Assembly: GCA_017474455.1 (NCBI GenBank) | Contig: JAFVHP010000027.1 | Coordinates: forward strand, 1 to 38,752 | Origin: Lachnospiraceae bacterium | Lineage (GTDB): Bacteria; Bacillota; Clostridia; Lachnospirales; Lachnospiraceae | Length of the DNA stretch: 38,752 nucleotides | Direction of reading: 5' to 3' | Part shown: positions 16,475 through 25,100 of the stretch, in pieces | How positions within the stretch are numbered: the first letter of the stretch is position 1 | How the letters are laid out: each line of letters begins with the position of its first letter | Notes under the pieces: model-generated | Told to the model about the DNA's origin: nothing | The model's input: only the letters and a program-made list of their open reading frames with translations | Database searches by the model: none | Position numbers and translations under genes: made by a program

Positions 16475-18670
16475 TCACTGTTTTCCTTTATACTCCAGGC
16501 ACATCATGGTCAGGTCATCGAACTGCTCGGCATCCTGAACGAATTCGTCCACTGCTTTCCGCACGTTTTTCAAAAGCTGAACAGGCTCCGCGTCCGCATC
16601 CTGGTTCAATGCCGCTATCATCCTGTCCGACCCGAACATTTCCTGCGCGGCATTTGTCGCCTCCGGTACCCCGTCGGTATAAACGAACAGTTTTGCACCG
16701 GGTTCAAGTTCAAGTTCATACTCCTTATACCGCATGTCTTCAAACCCGCCTATCACGAACCCGTGTGCGTCCCTGATCTGTTCAAACTCTCCTCCTGCCT
16801 TTTTCAGCACCGGGTATTCATGTCCCGCATTCGAAGCAGTCAGTTTCCCTGTGGACAGCTCAAGGATCCCGATCCATACCGTCACGAACATCTCTTCCGC
16901 GTTATTGGAGCAGACAGCAGCGTTGGTCCTGGTCAGGATCTCGCCCGCGGACAGCCCCATCATGGCGCTGCTCTGGATAATGATCTTTGAAGCCATCATG
17001 AACAGGGCTGCCGGCACGCCTTTGCCTGATACGTCTGCCATGACCATGCACAGATGATCTTCATCGATCAGAAAATAGTCATAAAAATCTCCGCCGACTT
17101 CTTTCGCGGGGTCCATGGAAGCATAGATATCCATTTCCGGACGGTCCGGGAAAGCCGGGAAAATGTGCGGCAGCATCGCGGACTGGATCCGCGTCGCCAT
17201 CTGCAGTTCCGTCCCGATCCGCTCTTTTTCTGCCGTTACTCTCTTTACTTCATCGATATACCCTACGGTCTTGTGTGAGATCGCGGCAAAGGATTCCGCC
17301 AGTATCTCTATCTCGTCGCCGGTACGGAATTCGTCTTCCATCCTGAATTCCAGATTGCCTTCCTTAAGGTTCCGGATACGTTCGGTGATCAGATTCAGCG
17401 GCCTTACGATCCTTTTACCCAGTACCAGTGCTCCGGCAAGCGTGAGGCAGGCAGCAGCGGCCAGAAGTACGATGATCGTCAGCCTGGACCGGCCGGCCTG
17501 ATCGCGGTAGAAAGCCTTTGCCTCCTCTTCAGTCTGTCGGTAGCTCTCCTGCAGCATCCTTCCGGGCTGTGCAGCCATTTCCGTGTCAAATACGGAGATC
17601 AGGGTCCATCCCACGGTATCCATCGGCACACCGATCATATAATAACTGCCGCCGTCGAGAGGTATAAGCCGTACGTCCGTCTGTCCTTTCATCGCGTCCA
17701 GGACCAGGCTGGCAAGTTCCGTATTGTCACTGTTCCTGATGTCTTCTGCTTCCTGCGAAGCAACGACCCTGAGCGTCCCCTGCGTCCTCGGTGAGAACAC
17801 AACATGTCCGTTCTGGTTGATCACGCACTGGAAACCGCCGTTCTCTTCAGAGCCCTGTATGTTATCCTGCATGGATGTCAGAAACAGATCGGAGCCTACG
17901 ACGGCACACAGCCTGCCGTCCTCATAGACAGGCATTGCGCACACGATGCCGACATCCCCCGTAAAGGCATCGATCTCAACATCCGTGAAGATCAGTTCAC
18001 CCTTTTCCACAGCCTGCTGATACCACGGACGTGTCCGCGGGTCATAACTGATGCGCTCCCCGTTTTCGCCGAACTTGGATGCGGAACGGTCGTCAACGAC
18101 GAGGAAGGCTCCGTCCGGCAGGGCCACGAAGCAGGAATTTGTCTCCGCAGACGCGCCGAACAGTGAGATCATCAGATCCGACATATTGGCAATAAGGCCA
18201 AGCCGGGATGAAAGCGCCCGGGCACTGCCGTCCACACCGTCAGCCAGGATAAGCTGCGCGGTCACCTCTCCGTTCCTCTGCGGATCCGGAGCCGCATAAG
18301 GCATCCGGGAGTATTCATCCGGATCGGCGAACAGCTGGCCTGCATACTCGCCCAGCATGCTGACCCGGTCCTCAAGCCCATGGAACATTTCATCAGCGAT
18401 ATACGCCTCCAGCCGGGTCGTTCTGTCCATACTCTGTACAATGACCTGGTCCATTACACTGTCCGTGATCGCTGAGATCGACTCCCGCTGCTTTTCGCCG
18501 GTCGAGTCCGTCAGCCGTGCCAGCATCCTGCCCTGATAGAGCATTACAGCCAGAAAGGCTGCTGATATCAGTAATACTGTGACCAGGATCAGGTTGAAAA
18601 GTTTGTTTTCTATCCCGCCGATAACAAGGTTCTTAATTCTTCTCATTCTTCCCCGCTTTGCCGTCTCCAT
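16475..18670 (-). CDS. Membrane sensor phosphatase: dCache, HAMP and SpoIIE/PP2C domains
   Basis: 731 residues from the longest start. One membrane helix near residues 22-45, a periplasmic-type dCache region (about 55-390, with YDPRTRPWYQQAVEKGELIFTDVEI-like sensor motifs such as RTRPWYQQA), a second helix near 395-420, a HAMP domain (RPLNLITERIRNLKEGN) and a C-terminal PP2C phosphatase with GGDFYDYF, ADVSGKGVPAALFM and VYTDGVPEATN. Such proteins dephosphorylate STAS-type anti-anti-sigma factors on an outside signal. The start overlaps the hydrolase stop; ATG at 18646 with GGGGAAG is an alternative. No STAS partner is in the window, but a GHKL-domain transporter lies next door. Confidence 0.93.
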   Translation of the reverse strand: METAKRGRMRRIKNLVIGGIENKLFNLILVTVLLISAAFLAVMLYQGRMLARLTDSTGEKQRESISAITDSVMDQVIVQSMDRTTRLEAYIADEMFHGLEDRVSMLGEYAGQLFADPDEYSRMPYAAPDPQRNGEVTAQLILADGVDGSARALSSRLGLIANMSDLMISLFGASAETNSCFVALPDGAFLVVDDRSASKFGENGERISYDPRTRPWYQQAVEKGELIFTDVEIDAFTGDVGIVCAMPVYEDGRLCAVVGSDLFLTSMQDNIQGSEENGGFQCVINQNGHVVFSPRTQGTLRVVASQEAEDIRNSDNTELASLVLDAMKGQTDVRLIPLDGGSYYMIGVPMDTVGWTLISVFDTEMAAQPGRMLQESYRQTEEEAKAFYRDQAGRSRLTIIVLLAAAACLTLAGALVLGKRIVRPLNLITERIRNLKEGNLEFRMEDEFRTGDEIEILAESFAAISHKTVGYIDEVKRVTAEKERIGTELQMATRIQSAMLPHIFPAFPDRPEMDIYASMDPAKEVGGDFYDYFLIDEDHLCMVMADVSGKGVPAALFMMASKIIIQSSAMMGLSAGEILTRTNAAVCSNNAEEMFVTVWIGILELSTGKLTASNAGHEYPVLKKAGGEFEQIRDAHGFVIGGFEDMRYKEYELELEPGAKLFVYTDGVPEATNAAQEMFGSDRMIAALNQDADAEPVQLLKNVRKAVDEFVQDAEQFDDLTMMCLEYKGKQ

Positions 18671-19655
18671 CCGCTCCGTAAACAGAATGCATAGGCACTA
18701 CACCGAATGTTTCCTGATATTCTCCGAGGCAATGTTCGAAAAACACCCGCAGATCCCTGAACACTTCCTTTCTTTCCGTTTCATTCAATATCTCGTGCCT
18801 GCAGTTTTCATACAGTCTGATATCCACTTTGCACTTCGTGTGTTCCGTATATACCTGGAATGCTTTGCGGACGCCGGCCCCCCAGTTCCCCACGGGATCT
18901 TCCGCACCGGATGTGAACAGGAGCGGCAGCCCCTCCGGCAGTTTTTCCATACGCGCCGTATCATGCGCTTTTTTCATGCCGCTGAACATATGGTAGTACG
19001 CGTTCGGTGTGAAATGAAAAGTATTCCAGGGATTTGAAACATACTGGTCGACGACCTCCGTTTCCTTGGTAAGCCAGTCCGCGGTCGTCCGGTGATCCGG
19101 TATCTTCTTCAGGTAACTGCCGAAAGCCATCCTGTCCAGCAGAGGGGCTTCTTTGCCGACTTTGTCCGTACCCAGGGCCCTGGAGATCGCCCTGCCCGCA
19201 TCAAGTACTGCGACCGGCTGCCATCCGGTACCCATAATGACTACGCCGGCAAGGCCCTTAGCATATGCCGCATCCTTTTCCGTAATATACTGGCGGACAA
19301 GGAAAGAACCCATGCTGTGCCCCAGCATCATATACGGCACGTCAGGGAATTCTTCCTGCAGCATGGTCCTAAGCCTGTGAATATCGGCAATGACCCATTC
19401 ATTTCCTTTCCTGCCGAAAAAGCCGTGGTATTTGTCTGAAATGACCGATTCCCCGTGCCCCAGATGGTCTTCACCGGCCACAAGAAAGCCGTGCTGTGTA
19501 AGGTAAGAGGCAAACGCGTCGTATCTGTCGATGAATTCGATCATGCCGTGCACGATCTGTACGATCCCGACCGGCCTGCCCTCCGGTTCCCACCTGATGG
19601 CATGGATCCTGGTCTTTTCGTCTGCCGACTGATAATAAAAGTGCTTTTTTTCCAT
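18633..19655 (-). CDS. Alpha/beta hydrolase, monoacylglycerol-lipase/lysophospholipase type
   Basis: About 340 residues of the serine aminopeptidase S33/Hydrolase_4 group. VQIVHGMIEFIDRYDAFASYL is the oxyanion region, GEDHLGHGES follows, LGHSMGSFLVRQYI is the nucleophile elbow with Ser, TSGAEDPVGNWG carries the Asp and NCRHEILNE the catalytic His. It probably hydrolyses monoacylglycerols or lysophospholipids. ATG at 19655 is chosen because GGGGAGAT lies at the right distance; an ATG six bases earlier is too close. It overlaps the phosphatase gene by up to 38 bases. Confidence 0.9.
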   Translation of the reverse strand: MEKKHFYYQSADEKTRIHAIRWEPEGRPVGIVQIVHGMIEFIDRYDAFASYLTQHGFLVAGEDHLGHGESVISDKYHGFFGRKGNEWVIADIHRLRTMLQEEFPDVPYMMLGHSMGSFLVRQYITEKDAAYAKGLAGVVIMGTGWQPVAVLDAGRAISRALGTDKVGKEAPLLDRMAFGSYLKKIPDHRTTADWLTKETEVVDQYVSNPWNTFHFTPNAYYHMFSGMKKAHDTARMEKLPEGLPLLFTSGAEDPVGNWGAGVRKAFQVYTEHTKCKVDIRLYENCRHEILNETERKEVFRDLRVFFEHCLGEYQETFGVVPMHSVYGADGDGKAGKNEKN

Positions 19656-19795
19656 AATCATATCTCCCCGAACATATATGATCTGCCGGAATCCACCAGA
19701 TAGTATTATAACGCATGGTGCCCTAAAAGCGTGTTAAACTGTAACGGTAGTTTTCTCGCGACAGAAACAGATCTACAGGACGAGGTATAGAGAAA

Positions 19796-21445
19796 ATGAA
19801 AAAGAATAAAGTATATGCTCTGCAGAAATACGAGATCGGCGCGGCAACGCTTTTTGTCCAGGAATGCCTGGAAGGATTCGGGATCAGGCCGAAGGAAGCC
19901 GCAAAAGGCACACTCATCGCCGAAGAAGCCATCGGGAGCCTGATCCTGCACGCCGCTGACACCGGAGAACTCAGGATAAGCGTAAAAAAAGCGTTCGGCA
20001 ATGTAACTGTGGAGATGGAAGCGCCCGGCAGTGAATACCCTCTGTCGGAGAACATGGAATCGGCTTCCCTCTCCTTTGACAAAGAGATCGGGCGGGACGC
20101 GCAGGATGCGATCCGGAACATTATCCTGCGTTCTTTCGCAGACGATCTCAAATACAGCCATAAAGACGGATACAACTATATCCGGATGACCCTTGTCAGT
20201 TCCAGACGGGCATTTTTGTATATCACTCTCCTTTCACTTGCGCTCTCGATCGCGCTCGGAACGCTTCTGTCCGCTTTTGCCCCGTCCGCTTTCAACACCG
20301 TACTGGACAAATACCTGCTCTCCCCCGTCAGGACGATCTATATGAACGCCCTGAAGATGATCGTTGCACCGGTCGTCTTCTTTTCCATCGTATCCTGTAT
20401 CGGCGGCTTCTCAGACCTTCGCGAGCTTGGAAAGATCGGCGGCAGGACATTCCTGCTTTATATCTGCACGACACTCATCGCTGTTGCTGTCGGGATCGGC
20501 GTATTCTATCTGTTTCAGCCCGGACAGGAATCCCTTGCGTCCTCCCTCACTTCCGGCAGTGCGCCGGCCGCCGCTTCCGCCGATCTGTCCGTTACAGGTC
20601 TTCTGATCGGTATTGTGCCCTCCAATTTACTGGCACCGTTTCTGAACGACAATATGCCTCAGCTGATCTTCCTGGCAGTCCTTTGCGGCGCGGCGACCGG
20701 TCTGATCGGACAGTATTCCGTCATTCTGCGTTCTCTGTTCGAGGCCTGCAACGAACTGTTCATGAAGATAGCTTCCATGATCATCCGCCTGATGCCGGTC
20801 GCCATATTCTGCTCCACCATGTCGCTGCTCATCACCCTCGGCATCGGGACACTGCTGTCGGTCGCCGGTATGTTCGGCACCTTTGTTTTCGGCCTGTTCT
20901 GCATGATCCTGATCTATCTGCTCCTGATGATGGTCCTCGGCCGTCTGGATCCAAGACCGTTCATCAGGAAATACGCTCCGGTCATGCTGCAGGTCTTTTC
21001 CATGGCGTCCAGCAGCGCAGCCGTTCCTGTCAATCTGAACGTCTGTGAGAAGAAACTCGGTATCAGCAGCAGGATCTCCAGCCTGTCGATCCCGCTCGGC
21101 TCCACGCTCAATATGGACGGGACCTGTATTCAGCTGTCCATATTCGCCCTGGCACTGGCTAAAGTGTACGGCGCTCCGGTCACGGCCGGTTCCCTGGTCA
21201 CACTGGCCGTTACCATCATCATCCTGTCCATGGGTGCGCCCGGCATACCCGGTTCCGGCATCATCTGCCTGTCTGTCCTTCTGGAACAGCTTGGCGTGCC
21301 TACAGAAGCCGTCGGGCTGGTCATGGGCATCGGTCCGCTCCTTGGCATGTTCCTGAGCATGAGCAACTGTACCGGCGACGTCGTCGTAACAACGATCGTG
21401 GCAAAGAATGCCGGCGAGATAGATATGGACGTCTTCAATTCATAA
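19796..21445 (+). CDS. SLC1-type (DAACS) symporter with N-terminal GHKL/RsbW-like domain
   Basis: 549 residues. Residues 1-135 look like an anti-sigma-kinase-type ATPase domain: LIAEEAIGSLILHA at the N-box, and ILRSFADDLKYSHKDGYNYI at the end, as in RsbW/SpoIIAB relatives; the key N-box Asn appears replaced by Ser, and no clear G1 box is seen. From 138 on it is a glutamate/dicarboxylate transporter with SSSAAVP (405-411), NMDGT (439-443), MGAPGIPGSG (479-488) and NCTGD (524-528). Positions equal to GltPh Asp394 and Arg397 are Gly517 and Leu520, so the substrate is probably neither acidic amino acid nor C4-dicarboxylate. GAGG precedes the ATG. The domain call is inference from motif spacing. 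Confidence 0.85.
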   Translation: MKKNKVYALQKYEIGAATLFVQECLEGFGIRPKEAAKGTLIAEEAIGSLILHAADTGELRISVKKAFGNVTVEMEAPGSEYPLSENMESASLSFDKEIGRDAQDAIRNIILRSFADDLKYSHKDGYNYIRMTLVSSRRAFLYITLLSLALSIALGTLLSAFAPSAFNTVLDKYLLSPVRTIYMNALKMIVAPVVFFSIVSCIGGFSDLRELGKIGGRTFLLYICTTLIAVAVGIGVFYLFQPGQESLASSLTSGSAPAAASADLSVTGLLIGIVPSNLLAPFLNDNMPQLIFLAVLCGAATGLIGQYSVILRSLFEACNELFMKIASMIIRLMPVAIFCSTMSLLITLGIGTLLSVAGMFGTFVFGLFCMILIYLLLMMVLGRLDPRPFIRKYAPVMLQVFSMASSSAAVPVNLNVCEKKLGISSRISSLSIPLGSTLNMDGTCIQLSIFALALAKVYGAPVTAGSLVTLAVTIIILSMGAPGIPGSGIICLSVLLEQLGVPTEAVGLVMGIGPLLGMFLSMSNCTGDVVVTTIVAKNAGEIDMDVFNS

Positions 21446-21465
21446 CATTTATTTCCGATCCGGTA

Positions 21466-21508
21466 TAAAAAAGCCATGGGCGGCTCTTTACCGCTCATGG
21501 CTTTTATT
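21466..21508. terminator. Bidirectional intrinsic terminator
   Basis: AAGCCATGGGCGG pairs with CCGCTCATGGCTT across a 7-base loop, with A-run before and T-run after. It separates the convergent transporter and pyrophosphatase genes. Confidence 0.9.
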
Positions 21509-21552
21509 ATTGTATCTTTACTGCCTGCCGGTCCGTCCTGACGGACAGCCGG

Positions 21553-23685
21553 TCATCTGAAGAGTGTGAATGTCCTGAATACGACTGCCATGGAATTGGC
21601 TACTGTGGACATGGTCTTGATGAAGATATCCAGCACAACGCCCACGACGTCCTTCCTGGTATCACCGACCGTATCGCCGGTAACAGCTGCCTTGTGCGCG
21701 GGCGATCCCTTACCGGAGCCGTGGATGGCACCGGATTCGATATATTTTTTGGCATTATCGAACGCACCGCCCGAATTGCCCATGAAGATGGCCCTGGGAA
21801 TGGCTACGATCGTCGCGCCGACAAGGATACCGCCGACGAAACTGACACCGAATATAAGGCCGCCCAGGATGGGGATGAACAGGGCCAGCACGGAAGGCAG
21901 CAGCATCCTCCTGATCGCTTCTCTTGCCGCCATGGCGATCATCCTGTTGTAATCCGGCTTTACCGTTCCTTCCAGTACACCGGGAATAGACAGCTGTCTG
22001 TCACCTTCATCAGCCATGATCTTGGCCGCATCGATGGTGTTGTCAGTCAGCAGAGCGCTGAAATACTCCACAAGGGCGCCGCCGATGATGGCGCCGGCGA
22101 TGACCACATAGGAAGCTATGTTCAGCAGCGGTTCACTGCCGATCTCGGCATATCCCGAAACATAGGCAACGATCAGGGAGACAGTGGCAAATGCCGCGGA
22201 GCCGATGGCAAATCCCTTGCCGATGGCAGCTGTGGTATTGCCTACCGCGTCGAGTTTATCCGTGATCGCGCGGATCCTTTCGTCAAGGTGGCAGGACTCG
22301 GCGATACCGCCTGCGTTGTCCGCAATGGGGCCGAAAGCGTCAATGGAAACCGTCGCGCCGACAAAGGACAGCATTCCGAGAGCGGAAACAGCTATACCGT
22401 ATGTGCCGCAGATATGGCCGGAGATAAAGAGCGCGATACCGATCACCAGTACGGGAAGAAGGCACGATCTGGAACCGACGGCATCACCCTTTGTAATGAC
22501 GAAGGCTTCTCCCTCGTCCGCGATCTCGGCCAGCATCCTGGTGGGTTTATGGTCTGTGGAAGTATAGTATTCGGTGATGGATCCGATGGCGACACCGGAA
22601 GCGATACCCAGTACGGCAGAGACCAGAGGTGAGATCCAGCCGAATCTCCAGGTGGAATACATGGGAACATTCTTAAAGCACAGAAGGCAGAGGAATACGC
22701 CAAGGACCATTGTGATGCCTGCAGAGACCCATGTGGCCAGGTCAAGCTCCCTGGAAGGGTTGTCGGACATCTTCCTGATATTGGCCCAGGCCATGGCGAT
22801 CAGGCAGGCAAGCAGGCCTGAACCCGCAAGCAGTACAGGGAACAGGACGGTCGCCTGGAAAGTGGCCTTTGTGACAGCTTCCGTACCGTTGTGCAGAGCG
22901 TTGGTATAGATCGTGACACCGATCATGATAGTAGCCGCCACCGTGGCAACAAATGACTCAAGAAGGTCTGAACAGTTGCCGGCGATATCATTGACATTAT
23001 CGCCGATGAAGTCAGCGATCGTATTGGGAACGCGGCTGTCGTCTTCGGGAAGGTCATGACGGATCTTGCCGAGGATATCCGCGGAGATATCCGCTGCCTT
23101 TGTATAATTGCCGCCGGCTACACGGTTGAACATCGCGACGATGGAACAGCCGAGGGAATATGTGGTGATCCTTGTGACCGTAGGATTTGTGACAGCCTTT
23201 GTGATAAGGCCCGTGCCGGCAGCCGTATCGGAAATGCCGCCGAATACCAAAAGTACCAGCACCAGTCCGAAAAGACCCATTGCCTGGACGGAAAGGCCTG
23301 AAATGGAGCCGCCGCAGAGAGCGACCCTGACCGTCTCGCCGATGGACATCGTCTTCCTTGCTGTATTGGCAGTCCTGACATTGGCATGCGTCGCACTCTC
23401 CATGCCGAGGATACAGGCGCATGAACTCATTGCCGCGCCGAGAAGAAGCGTTATTCCGGAAGTCTTCTCAACAAATAGGGTGAAGATGGCGGCAAGGACA
23501 ATGACAACGATGACGACATACCTGAACTCGGTACGCAGGAAAGTCCTTGCGCCGGAATGAATGATCCCGGACAGTTCCTTCATTTCTTCAGTCCCGGCGT
23601 CCATTTTCCTGATGCGCATGTAATTGGCAACAACATAAAACATCGTCAGGATACAGACGGCCAGAATGATCGGATAATAAATCAT
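21553..23685 (-). CDS. hppA: Membrane-bound pyrophosphatase, potassium-dependent type (Na+ or H+ pump)
   Basis: 710 residues with about 15-16 membrane segments. Substrate motifs are NYTKAADISADILGK (194-207) and PEDDSRVPNTIADFIGDNVND (213-233), and the second Asp-rich set FGPIADNAGGIAE near 451. It uses pyrophosphate hydrolysis to pump Na+ or H+. GNTTAAIGKG (482-491) has Ala and Gly where potassium-independent enzymes have Lys and Thr, so K+ dependence is predicted. The Gly-rich VGGGIFTK form is VAGGNYTK here, placing it in a diverged subgroup. A GGAGG site precedes the ATG. The pumped ion cannot be assigned by eye. Confidence 0.95.
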   Translation of the reverse strand: MIYYPIILAVCILTMFYVVANYMRIRKMDAGTEEMKELSGIIHSGARTFLRTEFRYVVIVVIVLAAIFTLFVEKTSGITLLLGAAMSSCACILGMESATHANVRTANTARKTMSIGETVRVALCGGSISGLSVQAMGLFGLVLVLLVFGGISDTAAGTGLITKAVTNPTVTRITTYSLGCSIVAMFNRVAGGNYTKAADISADILGKIRHDLPEDDSRVPNTIADFIGDNVNDIAGNCSDLLESFVATVAATIMIGVTIYTNALHNGTEAVTKATFQATVLFPVLLAGSGLLACLIAMAWANIRKMSDNPSRELDLATWVSAGITMVLGVFLCLLCFKNVPMYSTWRFGWISPLVSAVLGIASGVAIGSITEYYTSTDHKPTRMLAEIADEGEAFVITKGDAVGSRSCLLPVLVIGIALFISGHICGTYGIAVSALGMLSFVGATVSIDAFGPIADNAGGIAESCHLDERIRAITDKLDAVGNTTAAIGKGFAIGSAAFATVSLIVAYVSGYAEIGSEPLLNIASYVVIAGAIIGGALVEYFSALLTDNTIDAAKIMADEGDRQLSIPGVLEGTVKPDYNRMIAMAAREAIRRMLLPSVLALFIPILGGLIFGVSFVGGILVGATIVAIPRAIFMGNSGGAFDNAKKYIESGAIHGSGKGSPAHKAAVTGDTVGDTRKDVVGVVLDIFIKTMSTVANSMAVVFRTFTLFR

Positions 23686-23975
23686 TTTAATGCCTCCTAT
23701 GACTGTGTGGGTATTGTTCCGTGGATACCGACATTATTATGAAGCCGTTTTTCGCGAAAATCATAGCACAAAACCACTTCGAGGAATATAGACTGTACGG
23801 CAAATATCCGCGATTTGGAATATCCGTCAGCATTTTCGGCGGACGGGACAGAATTTTGTGAATAATTATAAATGTTCCGTCTATTCTGGCAGGATTTCGG
23901 TATAATCAGTGTTATAAAGAATGACTTTCGTTCTGAAAAATAACACAGCTGCCGCTATTCCAGGGAGGAGCTCAT
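23686..23975. other. 290-base divergent intergenic region
   Basis: Between the pyrophosphatase (minus) and the glycosyltransferase (plus). It contains a TATGAT with TGc before it on minus (23760-23765), a TATAAT on plus (23901-23906), the palindrome TTTTCGCGAAAA near 23749-23760, and AATATCCG twice (about 23802 and 23818). No small gene or recognised RNA was seen. Confidence 0.5.
23901..23906 (+). promoter_or_regulatory. Candidate -10 box for the glycosyltransferase operon
   Basis: A consensus TATAAT 70 bases before the ATG at 23976. No good -35 is found at 16-18 bases, so the assignment is tentative. Confidence 0.35.
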
Positions 23976-25058
23976 ATGGACAGGAAACCTAAGATCCTTT
24001 ACATCGTCAAACACTTCAGTGCCGGTATCTTTACTTATCTCGTACAGCTTTCCTCAAGACTGATCGATGAATTCGATATCGTGATCGGCTACTCCGTCAC
24101 TCCCGACACCCCGGCTGATTTCCGTTCCTATTTCGACAGCCGTGTGGAACTGATCAGGATCGTCAACTTTGAGAACGAGCTGAACGTTTTCTCCGAAAGC
24201 GCTGTCAGGAATGAAATGAAGCAGCTCGTGAACACGTATAAACCGGATATCATCCACCTCCACGGCTATAACGCCGGAAGGATCGGGCGAAAAGCCCTGG
24301 ACGGCATGGGGATCCCTATGTTCTATACACCGCACGGCTATCTATACCTGGCGGAAGACCACAATCTCCTCACCCGCAGCGTGTCGCGCAGCAACGAGCG
24401 CAGCGCCGCTCTCGCCGACTGCACGACGATCGCCTGCTCCAAAGGCGAATTCGCGGAAACGCTCGCCTTTACGCAGAGGGCTGTCTATATCAATAACGGT
24501 ATCGATATTAAAGCGCTGGATGAGATCGTCAAGGATGAGAAACCGGCCGAGCACCCGCTGACCGTGTTTACCACCGGGCTGATCAATTACCAGAAGCGGC
24601 CAGAACTTTTTAATGAGATCGCCATGGCCATGCCGGATGTCAGATTTGTCTGGATCGGCAATGGCGGGCAGCGTTATAAACTGACGGCTCCGAATGTCGA
24701 GGTCACCGGCTGGCTGACCCACGACGAGGCGATCAAACGAGTCTTCCAGTCGGATGTATTCATTCTGACGTCCCTTTGGGAAGGCCTTCCCATCTCCCTT
24801 CTGGAGGCGATGTATCTCGGAAAGCTGAGTATCGTATCGAACGTTATCGGCAACCGGGACGTGATCACCAACGGCGAAAACGGATATGTCTGTGACACTG
24901 CCGCCGCTTTCGTCAATGCGATCAACCAGTATAAATTCAACGACCTGAGCACGATCATCGAGAACGCCCATAACGACATCGTTGACAACTACACTCTCGA
25001 CCAGATGGTCGAAAGATATGCGGACGTTTACAGGAAGGCTGTGGCAGACAGGAAGTGA
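23976..25058 (+). CDS. GT4-family glycosyltransferase
   Basis: 360 residues with the GT-B fold. The N-terminal half has ILYIVKHFSAGIFTYLVQLS and PDIIHLHGYNAGRIGRKAL; the C-terminal half has the nucleotide-sugar segment VFTTGLINYQKRPELF and the E-x7-E region SLWEGLPISLLEAMYLGK. It would transfer a sugar to a cell-envelope acceptor, such as an exopolysaccharide or glycolipid. There is no signal peptide, fitting a cytoplasmic enzyme at the membrane. The GGGAGGAG site lies before the ATG. The next gene starts 42 bases on. Donor and acceptor are unknown. Confidence 0.92.
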   Translation: MDRKPKILYIVKHFSAGIFTYLVQLSSRLIDEFDIVIGYSVTPDTPADFRSYFDSRVELIRIVNFENELNVFSESAVRNEMKQLVNTYKPDIIHLHGYNAGRIGRKALDGMGIPMFYTPHGYLYLAEDHNLLTRSVSRSNERSAALADCTTIACSKGEFAETLAFTQRAVYINNGIDIKALDEIVKDEKPAEHPLTVFTTGLINYQKRPELFNEIAMAMPDVRFVWIGNGGQRYKLTAPNVEVTGWLTHDEAIKRVFQSDVFILTSLWEGLPISLLEAMYLGKLSIVSNVIGNRDVITNGENGYVCDTAAAFVNAINQYKFNDLSTIIENAHNDIVDNYTLDQMVERYADVYRKAVADRK

Positions 25059-25100
25059 TCCGATCAGGAAAGATATGGGAAGGATCGAAGGAAGGACTAT

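Noticed and set aside
21694-22632. 312-codon plus-strand frame opposite the pyrophosphatase
   Set aside because: Antisense, Gly/Asp/Arg-rich shadow without motifs.
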